From contig JANNKX010000245.1 in assembly GCA_031396505.1 (NCBI GenBank), positions 1 through 12,018 of the forward strand: DNA of 12,018 nt, read 5' to 3'. The position numbers and the translations under genes were made by a program. The notes beneath the pieces are model-generated. The model did not search any database. It was not told the origin of the DNA and worked only from the letters and a program-made list of their open reading frames with translations. Shown here one piece after another: positions 1 to 5,770 of the stretch; the stretch's first letter is position 1; each line of letters begins with the position of its first letter. The DNA comes from JAAFHS01 sp031396505 (GTDB lineage: Bacteria; Pseudomonadota; Alphaproteobacteria; Rhodobacterales; Rhodobacteraceae).

Positions 1-110
1 TACCCGGTCTGGGGCATCTCGCACATGAAGAGGATCCCGCGGCGGTTACGGATGCGCTGCTGCCATGGCTGCAAAAGCAGATGGAAAAAACACCCGGCGT
101 CGACCCGTAG
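1..110 (+). CDS. bchO: C-terminus of BchO-like alpha/beta hydrolase (5' end outside window)
   Basis: The reading frame starting at base 3 is open from the window edge to a TAG at 108-110 and encodes about 35 residues. It begins PGLGHLAHEEDPAAV, which matches the end of alpha/beta-hydrolase folds, where the His of the GLGH motif is the catalytic-triad histidine. This wording is typical of BchO, a putative accessory protein of magnesium chelatase encoded after bchI and bchD. In related Rhodobacterales the bchIDO unit lies just before idi-bchP-bchG, so the position fits. Only the tail is visible, so another hydrolase cannot be excluded. The stop codon TAG lies within the GTAG that opens a REP palindrome, so the last residues (about PGVDP) may not be ancestral. 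Confidence 0.72.
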   Translation, partial: PGLGHLAHEEDPAAVTDALLPWLQKQMEKTPGVDP

Positions 111-136
111 TGTGGGTCAAACCCACGTCTTCCCCC
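107..136 (+). repeat. REP palindrome, copy 1 (GTAG-headed)
   Basis: The element starts with GTAG, followed by TGTGGGTCAAACCCACG, a hairpin with stem GTGGGT/ACCCAC and a 3-base loop, and then TCTTCC. It matches the core and right flank of the two copies at 1839 and 2474, with differences in the head (TGTGGG for GGTGGG), in the loop, and in the tail, which becomes a C-run. REPs recognised by RAYT transposases typically have a 5' GTAG/GGAG tetranucleotide plus an imperfect hairpin, which is the structure seen here. Confidence 0.8.
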
Positions 137-298
137 AATCGCCCGGGGTCGCAACATATCTGGATCGCGGCGTGCCCCCGTTCCCTAGAACCGCCACAAT
201 CCCGGACTAACCCGGCAACAAGAACGGGGCGACACGTGCATTCAACATTACCGTGCCAAAATAGGGCAGTACCCGCACTTCCACAGATTTCGCAGGAG

Positions 299-784
299 AT
301 GCTGGGCAAGATCGCGGAACCTCGCAGTCAGGTGCCGCCGCGCTTTGGCAAGATCGTGATGGCCATGATGGGCCTGCCACGCTATCGGCACCAGACTTTG
401 GCTGATTTGCAGCCCTTGGTGCTGGAGCCGCTGATTCGCGACCGGATCGCGATTGCGCACCCGAAGGGTACCGATCGCACCGCTTTGGTCGATATCGCGG
501 GCTTTGCGATCTGGGCGAGCGTGTCGGAGGAGGTCGACCTCAAAATCCGCGAGCAGATCAAGACGGGCACCTTCCCGATCCGGTTGAAGCCCGAGGATTG
601 GCAGTCGGGCGATATCAACTGGCTGCTGGACGTGATCGCGCCGGACCGCAAGGCCACGGGTCAGGTGATTGCGAATTTCCGGCAGGTGGTGAAGGAGGGT
701 GATTTGCGCATCCTTCCGCAAGTGGTGAGGCTGGTGGACGCGGAGATGCGGGAGAAGATGATGGGTGGGGCGGCAGAGAAGTGA
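299..784 (+). CDS. Toxin-activating lysine acyltransferase (HlyC/RtxC family)
   Basis: Proteins of this family move a fatty acyl group from acyl-ACP onto lysines of an RTX protoxin in the cytoplasm. From the ATG at 299 the product is 161 aa, close to HlyC (about 170 aa). Recognisable blocks are FGKIVMAMMGLPRYRH (16-31), a central FAIWASVSEEVD (69-80), and LKPEDWQSGDINWLLDVIAP (96-115), which corresponds to the WxSGDxxWxxDxIAP signature; Asp111 matches the catalytic Asp of HlyC. By hand alignment the HlyC catalytic His falls on Tyr29, with His31 two residues on. The start is uncertain: ATG 299 follows AGGAG (294-298) with no spacing, and a GTG at 236 is in frame. The stop overlaps the possible GTG start of the next gene. 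No RTX toxin gene is visible, so the substrate is unknown. Confidence 0.8.
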   Translation: MLGKIAEPRSQVPPRFGKIVMAMMGLPRYRHQTLADLQPLVLEPLIRDRIAIAHPKGTDRTALVDIAGFAIWASVSEEVDLKIREQIKTGTFPIRLKPEDWQSGDINWLLDVIAPDRKATGQVIANFRQVVKEGDLRILPQVVRLVDAEMREKMMGGAAEK

Positions 785-1476
785 AACGTCGGGCGCTGTT
801 GATCGGCGGATTGGCCAGTGCGGTGATCATGCGGCCAGTTGATGTAAAGGGAGCGGACGAAATGCCACGCATTTGGCAATTGGGTTACAATGATGGTCAA
901 AGTGTCCGACCTGGAGGGCAGTTTCTGGATGGCGATATCCTGAAGACGGAATATGTTGACCGCACGAAAGACGTGCTGAGCGTCGGGTTCTCGTTCAAGA
1001 CCGGCGAAAAGCGTCTTGGCCGGGCCTTGAAGCCCGACAATATGCCCACGAAGTTCCGCTGGGGCGGCAGTCTGGCGCGCATGCCCGATGTTTTGCTGTC
1101 ACACTCCGTCACTCTCGTGAACGACAAGGTCCGCGACATTGTCGAGGCGTTGGAACCCGGCATTCACCAGTTCTTTCCGCTGGAGACGCTGACGCGCGGC
1201 GATGTTCCCGGGCCGCGGATGTATCTTATGAACATCTGCAACCGGCTGGATTCGGTGGATCGAGCGCAGACGACCCGCGTGCTTGAAAGAGGGCATTCGT
1301 GGAAAACAAATCAGAATCCCGAAACGTTGGTCTTTAGCCTTGCGCAAATCGGCGAGACGAAACTATGGCACGACAAGCATATATTTGACACGCTGATCAT
1401 CACCGACGCGGTGAAAGAGGCGTTCGACGCGGCGAAAGTCACTGGTTTCACCTATTGGCCGTTTCCGGCTGTTTAA
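781..1476 (+). CDS. Imm11 / DUF1629 (MXAN_0049-type) immunity-like protein
   Basis: The family is an immunity-protein group found in polymorphic toxin loci; the cognate toxin is unknown here. The product is 231 aa from a GTG at 781, which overlaps the upstream TGA by 4 bases. Family-like features are MPRIWQLGY at residue 28, a middle block VNDKVRDIVEALEPGIHQFF, the asparagine-rich MNICNRLDSVD, and the C-terminal pattern IGETKLWHDKH followed by ITDAVKEAFDAAKVTGFTY. The first 27 residues (KRR, then ALLIGGLASAVIM) resemble a signal peptide, which would fit an exported immunity protein. Alternatively, ATG 862 (204 aa) begins exactly at MPRIW and has a better ribosome binding site; it is an equally serious start. 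By eye this gene and the next look less GC-rich than the pigment genes, consistent with transfer. Assignment is from remembered family patterns, not a search. Confidence 0.68.
   Translation: MKRRALLIGGLASAVIMRPVDVKGADEMPRIWQLGYNDGQSVRPGGQFLDGDILKTEYVDRTKDVLSVGFSFKTGEKRLGRALKPDNMPTKFRWGGSLARMPDVLLSHSVTLVNDKVRDIVEALEPGIHQFFPLETLTRGDVPGPRMYLMNICNRLDSVDRAQTTRVLERGHSWKTNQNPETLVFSLAQIGETKLWHDKHIFDTLIITDAVKEAFDAAKVTGFTYWPFPAV
847..853 (+). promoter_or_regulatory. Ribosome binding site favouring the ATG 862 start of the Imm11-like gene
   Basis: AAGGGAG lies 8 bases before ATG 862. The alternative GTG at 781 has no comparable Shine-Dalgarno sequence and would rely on translational coupling to the upstream stop. 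The site therefore argues for the shorter 204-residue protein without the signal-like N-terminus. Confidence 0.5.
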
Positions 1477-1479
1477 GGA
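1475..1479 (+). promoter_or_regulatory. Ribosome binding site for the unknown gene at 1488
   Basis: AAGGA begins inside the TAA stop of the Imm11-like gene and lies 8 bases before ATG 1488. It fixes that start over the in-frame upstream codon at 1455, which would overlap the previous gene, and supports co-transcription. Confidence 0.65.
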
Positions 1480-1487
1480 TTTTACCC

Positions 1488-1892
1488 ATGGGTCAGTTTG
1501 CACATCTTGGCAGCATTGAGGACTTCTTCCCCATCAGCTTGCCCATCTTTCGCGGGATCAACCCGGACGGGATGCAGGAGGCGCATCTGCAAGGCGCAGC
1601 GTTATTCAACGAAGATATGCTCGATCTTCGTGTGCAGATTGATCCGTTTGGAACAATGCCGGCTGAAATGGCCACCAACGGTGTCTTGGCACCTGAATCG
1701 AAAGAGGGTAGTCTTGCGCTGCGGGTAACAGTGCACAATGGTCGGCAGCAAATTGCTTTCGATAACCTGAGTTATGAGGTCGACAACCCTGACGGTGATC
1801 AGTTTCTGAATGGTCTGCGCCGGGACGTTCAAGCAAGCGTAGGGTGGGTGAAACCCACGTCTTCCTTCTTTCTCAAAATACCCAAATCATGA
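1488..1892 (+). CDS. Unknown protein, 3' end replaced by a REP sequence (probably truncated)
   Basis: I do not recognise this 134-aa product and assign no function. It starts at ATG 1488 with a good ribosome binding site, 11 bases after the stop of the Imm11-like gene, so it is probably the third gene of one operon. The N-terminus (MGQFAHLGSIEDFFPISLPI) is neither a clear signal peptide nor a membrane segment; the rest looks soluble, acidic and beta-rich, with a DNPDGDQF stretch at 99-106. From codon 118 (base 1839) the frame is the REP itself, read as VGWVKPTSSFFLKIPKS, and similarity to the second repeat copy begins at residue 115. The native protein probably ended differently or was longer, so this may be a remnant. 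Confidence 0.55.
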   Translation: MGQFAHLGSIEDFFPISLPIFRGINPDGMQEAHLQGAALFNEDMLDLRVQIDPFGTMPAEMATNGVLAPESKEGSLALRVTVHNGRQQIAFDNLSYEVDNPDGDQFLNGLRRDVQASVGWVKPTSSFFLKIPKS

Positions 1893-1902
1893 AATCCGCG
1901 TG
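1830..1902 (+). repeat. Left copy of a ~75-bp direct repeat flanking the RAYT gene
   Basis: This stretch aligns with 2464-2539 in the same orientation: a shared CAAGCAAGC lead-in, 35 identical bases of REP plus pyrimidine tail, then a diverging but alignable stretch ending in ATCCGC(G/A)TG. The pair brackets the transposase gene. Confidence 0.7.
1839..1873 (+). repeat. REP palindrome, copy 2, with TCTTCCTTCTTTCT tail
   Basis: GTAGGGTGGGTGAAACCCAC starts at 1839 and is followed by GTCTTCCTTCTTTCT. The hairpin is GTGGGT-GAA-ACCCAC. The 35 bases are identical to 2474-2508. It faces the inverted copy at 1899-1916, making a pair like the bacterial interspersed mosaic elements of other REP families. 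Confidence 0.85.
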
Positions 1903-1916
1903 GGTTTCCACCCTAC
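1899..1916 (-). repeat. REP palindrome, inverted partner
   Basis: The reverse complement reads GTAGGGTGGAAACCCACG, which is the same REP with a shortened loop region. It lies 25 bases from copy 2 in opposite orientation and ends 4 bases before the stop codon of the transposase gene. The pair could fold into a long imperfect hairpin in RNA. Confidence 0.75.
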
Positions 1917-1920
1917 CCCA

Positions 1921-2445
1921 TCATTCCCCGAATTCCCCGTCCGGCACTGCCCCCTTCCATTCCGATGCAACCCGCCCCATCCTGATATCACGATGCAACG
2001 ACGAATGCGGCCAATCCACCGCCCGCGCGACAAACCCGTGTTTCACCGGGTTGCCCCAACAATACGCGATGTGCGCCGCAAGATCGGCCTCATCGCGGAT
2101 CAGGTGCTCCCAATAGCGCCGCTGCCAGATACCCTTCTCGCCGCGTGCCCGCTTGCTTTGCGATAAAACTGCGCTGGCCGGATGCCGCTTTGAAAACGCG
2201 GTCTTGATCAATCGCCACCGGGTTGGGAAGTCGGCATCACCCACAGGCAGCGTCCAGACGGCATGCAGATGGTCCGGCAGAATGACAATGGCCTCGGTGC
2301 GCACCGGCAGGGCGCGCAGCGTATCGGCATAGGCCTGCCGCAGCCCCGCAACATCATCAGTCAGCAGCGTCAGGCCCCGCCGCGCAAGGCAAAGGGTGAA
2401 GAAATAGCTGGCACCGGGGTGTAGGGCGCGACGGTAGCGGGACAT
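1921..2445 (-). CDS. REP-associated tyrosine transposase (RAYT, IS200/IS605-like Y1 family)
   Basis: The product is a 174-aa single-strand DNA transposase-like enzyme of the HUH/Y1 class, thought to act on REP palindromes. The HUH motif is PDHLH (His59, His61) after the hydrophobic strand EAIVIL. Downstream come WQRRYWEHLIRDEADL (107-122) and the family signature AYCWGNPVKHG (127-137), where Tyr128 is the expected catalytic tyrosine. N-terminal RALHPGASYFFTLCL matches the usual Y-F-x-T strand of the fold. Length is normal for RAYTs and the frame is intact, so it may be active. It is flanked by GTAG-headed REPs on both sides, the standard genomic setting of a RAYT, and is transcribed against the toxin-related genes. 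Confidence 0.9.
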   Translation of the reverse strand: MSRYRRALHPGASYFFTLCLARRGLTLLTDDVAGLRQAYADTLRALPVRTEAIVILPDHLHAVWTLPVGDADFPTRWRLIKTAFSKRHPASAVLSQSKRARGEKGIWQRRYWEHLIRDEADLAAHIAYCWGNPVKHGFVARAVDWPHSSLHRDIRMGRVASEWKGAVPDGEFGE

Positions 2446-2463
2446 GCGTCAAGGATGTCGCGA

Positions 2464-2539
2464 CAAGCAAGCCGTAGGGTGGGTGAAACCCACGTCTTCC
2501 TTCTTTCTTAAACTACGCCAACCCATAAAAATCCGCATG
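2464..2539 (+). repeat. Right copy of the ~75-bp direct repeat flanking the RAYT gene
   Basis: It aligns with 1830-1902. After the REP and pyrimidine tail it diverges, and the inverted REP partner present on the left is here reduced to a degenerate ATCCGCATGCG, so only the left side keeps a full inverted pair. Confidence 0.65.
2474..2508 (+). repeat. REP palindrome, copy 3
   Basis: The element is identical to 1839-1873 over 35 bases: GTAG head, GTGGGT-GAA-ACCCAC hairpin, and TCTTCCTTCTTTCT tail. It lies 28 bases upstream of the RAYT start codon (gene on the other strand), so it may overlap its promoter or leader. Confidence 0.85.
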
Positions 2540-2682
2540 CGTCTTATCCATTCAAGGACGCTAATGCCTTTGCGCACCTGTGCTGGACACACCGACCATT
2601 CCAGACAACATCCACATCTCCGGTCATTCCCTAAAAAATCCCTAACGCCCGCCGCCAACCCTTTGATTTTCCTCGGCCCGGA

Positions 2683-2708
2683 CCCGCGTCCCACTGTGGG
2701 ACAGCGGG
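2683..2708. other. Strong hairpin between the REP region and idi
   Basis: CCCGC (2683-2687) pairs with GCGGG (2704-2708), and inside it GTCCCACTGTGGGAC (2688-2702) is a near-perfect palindrome with a short loop. It lies 21 bases beyond the idi stop, at the end of the leftward operon. No T-run follows on either strand, so it is not a textbook intrinsic terminator; it could be an RNA-stabilising 3' stem or an operator. The remaining bases between 2541 and the idi stop show no gene, apart from a run of nine C at 2718-2726. Confidence 0.4.
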
Positions 2709-2728
2709 GCCATCCGGCCCCCCCCCAG

Positions 2729-3274
2729 TCACCGCACCGCCATCCCGAAAATCCGCGCCATATGCTCGGCCATATAGATCCGCAGCCATGGTGTGTACTT
2801 CCCCGGATTGCGCGCCGTATCCGCTGACAGGTCATACAGATCAACCCAAGCCACCTCGGCCACCTCGTCGGGGTTTGGCGCGATTGTCATCTGCGGCGTC
2901 ACCTCCGCCACGAAGATATCGACGACCTCATGTTCGGTCAGCCCACCGCCCACATCCGCGCGGTATTCCACCCGGTCGGCGAAAGCCGGAAACAGCCCGG
3001 TGATCCCCAACTCCTCACGCAGACGCCGCACGGCACAGGCCGCCGTATCCTCATCCCATTGCGGATGCGTGCAGCAGGTGTTCGCCCACAGCCCCGGCGT
3101 GTGGTATTTCGACAGCGCGCGGCGCTGGATCAACACGCGCGGCCCGTCCGTCACGAACACCGACACCGCCATGTGGCGCAGGCCTTGGCGATGCACCTCC
3201 ATCTTGCCCATCGGCACCAGCTGCCCGTCAACCCACGTCGGGATCATGTCGTCCTTGATCTGATTGTCACGCAT
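2729..3274 (-). CDS. idi: Isopentenyl-diphosphate delta-isomerase, type I
   Basis: A cytoplasmic Nudix-fold enzyme that interconverts isopentenyl and dimethylallyl diphosphate, supplying carotenoid and bacteriochlorophyll tail synthesis. The 181-aa length matches type I enzymes (about 176-182 aa). Visible are YHTPGLWANTCCTHPQ (57-72), carrying the catalytic Cys (68 by alignment to NxxCxHP) and metal-binding His, the Nudix-like RRLREELGI (83-91), and the TEHEV motif (113-117) with the catalytic/metal glutamates 114 and 116. The ATG at 3274 overlaps the bchP stop by one base (TGATG), implying coupled translation; an internal ATG at 3247 (MIPTWVDG) is a possible alternative. It is the last gene of the leftward operon, the same position as in Rhodobacter clusters (orf176). 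Confidence 0.93.
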   Translation of the reverse strand: MRDNQIKDDMIPTWVDGQLVPMGKMEVHRQGLRHMAVSVFVTDGPRVLIQRRALSKYHTPGLWANTCCTHPQWDEDTAACAVRRLREELGITGLFPAFADRVEYRADVGGGLTEHEVVDIFVAEVTPQMTIAPNPDEVAEVAWVDLYDLSADTARNPGKYTPWLRIYMAEHMARIFGMAVR

Positions 3275-4467
3275 CACACATATCCCGGTTTGACCCATCC
3301 CAGCAGATGCGCCACGTTCTTGATCCCGATTTTCAAATGCGCCAATGGCCGCGCTGCAACCAGCTTTTTGTTCATATAGGCCTCGAACGTCAGCTTTTGC
3401 ACGTCGACATCATGACACAGGGACACAAACCGCTCACGCCGCTCATCCGATTTGTAATAGGCGTCCTGCATCATGCGCAGCACCTTGAACACCGCCTTGT
3501 GGTCTTTCATGAACAGTTTTCGCGCCAGTTTCAGATCCTTTGCGCGCCCCGATGCAAGGCAGGCCTGCGCCGCCGTCGCAGCCACCCGCCCGCCCACCAT
3601 TGCATAGAAAATCCCCTCGCCCGATGACGGGGCCACGACGCCTGCCGCATCCCCCGCCAGCACCACATCCCGGCCATTGTCCCAGCGGTCCAGCGGGCGC
3701 AGCGGGATTGGCGCGCCTTCCCGCCGGATCGTTTCGCAATCCGTCAGGCCCGCCGATGCGCGCAACGCCGCCGTCGCCTGTTTCAGGTCCACCCCGTCAA
3801 TCCCGGTGCCCATTCCAATGGAGGCATGCGCACCATGCGGGAACACCCAGCCATAGAAATCAGGGCTGATCCGCCCGTCATAAATCACATCACAGCGCGT
3901 GGGATCATAGTCGGCATTCGCAGCCTCAACCCGTTCGGGCGCCTTGATGATCTCGTGATAGGCGATCACATAGGGAATCGTGCTGCCGCCCGGCACTTCG
4001 GTCCGCGCCACGCCAGACCGCGCGCCATCCGCCCCGATCACCAGCTTTGTCGTCAGCCGCCGTTCTTCGCCAGTCGCCTTGTCGCGGTAGATGACATGCG
4101 TGCCGTCCGTATCGCGTTCGATCCGCAGGTAAGTGCCCGTCAGACGGTCGGCCCCAGCCCCCGCCGCGCGCACGCGCAGGAACTCGTCGAAATGTTCGCG
4201 GTCCACCATGCCGACATAGCCGTTTTCAATCGGGATATCGACTGTGCGCCCGGTGGGCGATACCATCCGCGCGGTGTTGATCCGCGCCACGATCTGGCTG
4301 TCGGGAATGTCGAAATCCAGAACCGCACGCGGCGGAATGGCCCCGCCGCAGGGCTTGATCCGCCCATCGCGATCCAGCATCGCCACGCGTCGGCCTGCGC
4401 GCGCCAGATCCTCGGCCGCTGTCGCGCCACACGGCCCGCCGCCAATCACCACAACATCATACGTCAT
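3274..4467 (-). CDS. bchP: Geranylgeranyl bacteriochlorophyll / geranylgeranyl diphosphate reductase
   Basis: A FAD-dependent reductase that reduces three of the four double bonds of the geranylgeranyl tail to phytyl, late in bacteriochlorophyll a synthesis. The product is 397 aa, usual for BchP/ChlP. The N-terminal dinucleotide-binding motif VVIGGGPCGATAAEDLA (6-22) is followed by RIKPCGGAIPP (36-46), typical of this family. GADGARS (145-151) and AGDAAGVVAPSSGEGI (271-286) are the second and third FAD-site motifs. It starts one base after the stop of the PucC-like gene and its own stop overlaps idi, so it is cotranscribed with bchG and idi. Confidence 0.94.
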   Translation of the reverse strand: MTYDVVVIGGGPCGATAAEDLARAGRRVAMLDRDGRIKPCGGAIPPRAVLDFDIPDSQIVARINTARMVSPTGRTVDIPIENGYVGMVDREHFDEFLRVRAAGAGADRLTGTYLRIERDTDGTHVIYRDKATGEERRLTTKLVIGADGARSGVARTEVPGGSTIPYVIAYHEIIKAPERVEAANADYDPTRCDVIYDGRISPDFYGWVFPHGAHASIGMGTGIDGVDLKQATAALRASAGLTDCETIRREGAPIPLRPLDRWDNGRDVVLAGDAAGVVAPSSGEGIFYAMVGGRVAATAAQACLASGRAKDLKLARKLFMKDHKAVFKVLRMMQDAYYKSDERRERFVSLCHDVDVQKLTFEAYMNKKLVAARPLAHLKIGIKNVAHLLGWVKPGYV

Positions 4468-4468
4468 T

Positions 4469-5770
4469 TCATTCCCCCGGCATCAATGTGGCATCAGTGC
4501 GCATCATGCGCGGCGCCGCCCCTGTGACCCGCAGGGCCAATCCGGCAGCAATCAGAAAGACCAATCCTTCGGCCGCGAACACGGCCCCGTATCCCAGTGC
4601 GTCAGATGCAAAGACCGCGCGCGCGATATCGGCTGCAACCGTGCCCCCGAACGAGCCAAGACCAAATCCGATGGCCTGCGCCGTGCCGAACACGCCCATC
4701 CGTGCGCCTTCGCGCGCGGGCGCGCCATCCCGCGCCAGCCCCATCATCGCCCCGATCGCCGCGACCGCGAACACACCGTTGGCAAGACCCAAGGCAAATA
4801 CGTTGGCCGCCAAAGGCCAGATACCCGCCGCCTGCGCACCAAAAGCCAGCGCCACCAACGCCATGCCCGACAGCACACAACCGCCCACGATCCACACGCG
4901 CAAAGGCACCAGCCCGAACCGCGCGGGCATCATCCCCGACACAAGTACCAGCAACATACCGATCAGTGCACCCGCGTGATGTTGTCCGCTCAGGCCCGTG
5001 CTTTCACCGACGGTCATGCCAAAAACATGGCCCGCGAACGGCTCGAGGATCAGGTCTTGCAGGTTATAGGCCGTCATCGAGGCAAAGACGAAAATCGTAA
5101 AGGCCCGCGCACGGGGATCTGCCCACATCTCGGCCAGCACAACGCGGAACGGAATCTCGGCTGGCGTGACGCGGCGCATCGCCCCGGTTTCCTGCCGCCA
5201 AACGCCAATCAATGTCAGCAGAATGGCAATCGCACTGACCCCCGCTGTCACCGCAACCAGCCGCGCCGGGCTGAACGGATCCAGCAGCTTGCCCGCCGTA
5301 ATCGCCGTGACAACAAGACCCGCGATCATCATGATCCAGACCGCACTGCCTGCAGCCGCCTGCCGCCGGACGTCCACGCCGATCGCCAGCAGCGCCAGCA
5401 GGTTGGTGCCCCCGGCCCCGATGCCCAGCCCGATCAACACGAACGACGGTACTGCGGCGACAATTCCCAGCGTGGGGGCGGTCGCCATCAGCCCGACTGA
5501 CAACGCCGCACCAATCGCCCCGACGGCCAACGTCAGGACACCACCAATAATCCACGGTGCGCGCCGCCCGCCCTGATCGGCACTGTGGCCAAAACGTGGA
5601 CGCAAGAACTGCATCCCGTAATACAGCGCCACCAACAACCCGGGCAGCACAGCGGGCAAGGCAAGCTCTACCGTCATCACGCGGTTCATCGTCGACGTGG
5701 TCAGTGATACGATCGACCCAAGCGCCACCTGCACCAGTCCCAGACGCAGGATGGATGGCCATGTCAGCAT
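4469..5770 (-). CDS. PucC/LhaA-like BCD-family membrane carrier (orf428-type)
   Basis: A 433-aa polytopic membrane protein of the major facilitator superfamily, in the bacteriochlorophyll delivery (BCD) family with PucC and LhaA. Relatives aid pigment handling or light-harvesting assembly in the inner membrane; the exact role of this paralogue is inferred. The N-terminus (MLTWPSILRLGLVQVALG) and the block RVMTVELALPAVLPGLLVAL (30-49), then the loop QFLRPRFGHSADQGGRRAPW (54-73), are hallmark family sequences. Repeated hydrophobic stretches to the end fit about 12 transmembrane helices. The start at 5770 shares one base with the bchG stop (TGATG); longer frames to 5845 run into bchG and are unlikely. 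Rhodobacter capsulatus carries a similar gene of 428 codons between bchG and bchP. Confidence 0.88.
   Translation of the reverse strand: MLTWPSILRLGLVQVALGSIVSLTTSTMNRVMTVELALPAVLPGLLVALYYGMQFLRPRFGHSADQGGRRAPWIIGGVLTLAVGAIGAALSVGLMATAPTLGIVAAVPSFVLIGLGIGAGGTNLLALLAIGVDVRRQAAAGSAVWIMMIAGLVVTAITAGKLLDPFSPARLVAVTAGVSAIAILLTLIGVWRQETGAMRRVTPAEIPFRVVLAEMWADPRARAFTIFVFASMTAYNLQDLILEPFAGHVFGMTVGESTGLSGQHHAGALIGMLLVLVSGMMPARFGLVPLRVWIVGGCVLSGMALVALAFGAQAAGIWPLAANVFALGLANGVFAVAAIGAMMGLARDGAPAREGARMGVFGTAQAIGFGLGSFGGTVAADIARAVFASDALGYGAVFAAEGLVFLIAAGLALRVTGAAPRMMRTDATLMPGE

Noticed and set aside
65..298. N-terminal extension of the acyltransferase frame back to 65
   Set aside because: It reads through the bchO end and REP copy 1 and gives low-complexity sequence unlike the family; the HlyC-like region begins near residue 16 of the 299 start.
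388..397. GWVKP at the BchP C-terminus (protein residues 390-394, bases near 3277-3300) as another REP insertion
   Set aside because: The DNA there lacks the GTAG head and GTGGGT/ACCCAC hairpin, and the peptide is a plausible native BchP ending.
1839..2508. CRISPR array or tRNA-like element from the spaced hairpin repeats
   Set aside because: Only a few copies with a transposase gene between them and no regular spacers; the GTAG-headed hairpin fits REP/RAYT instead.
2444..2844. Small frames on both strands between the RAYT gene and idi
   Set aside because: They are built from the REP and the idi 3' end, with no ribosome sites or recognisable protein features.
3826..5500. Long rightward frames antisense to bchP and the carrier (including one of over 400 codons)
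   Set aside because: They are rich in Arg, Pro, His and Gln, have no recognisable domain, and mirror clear genes on the other strand in GC-rich DNA.
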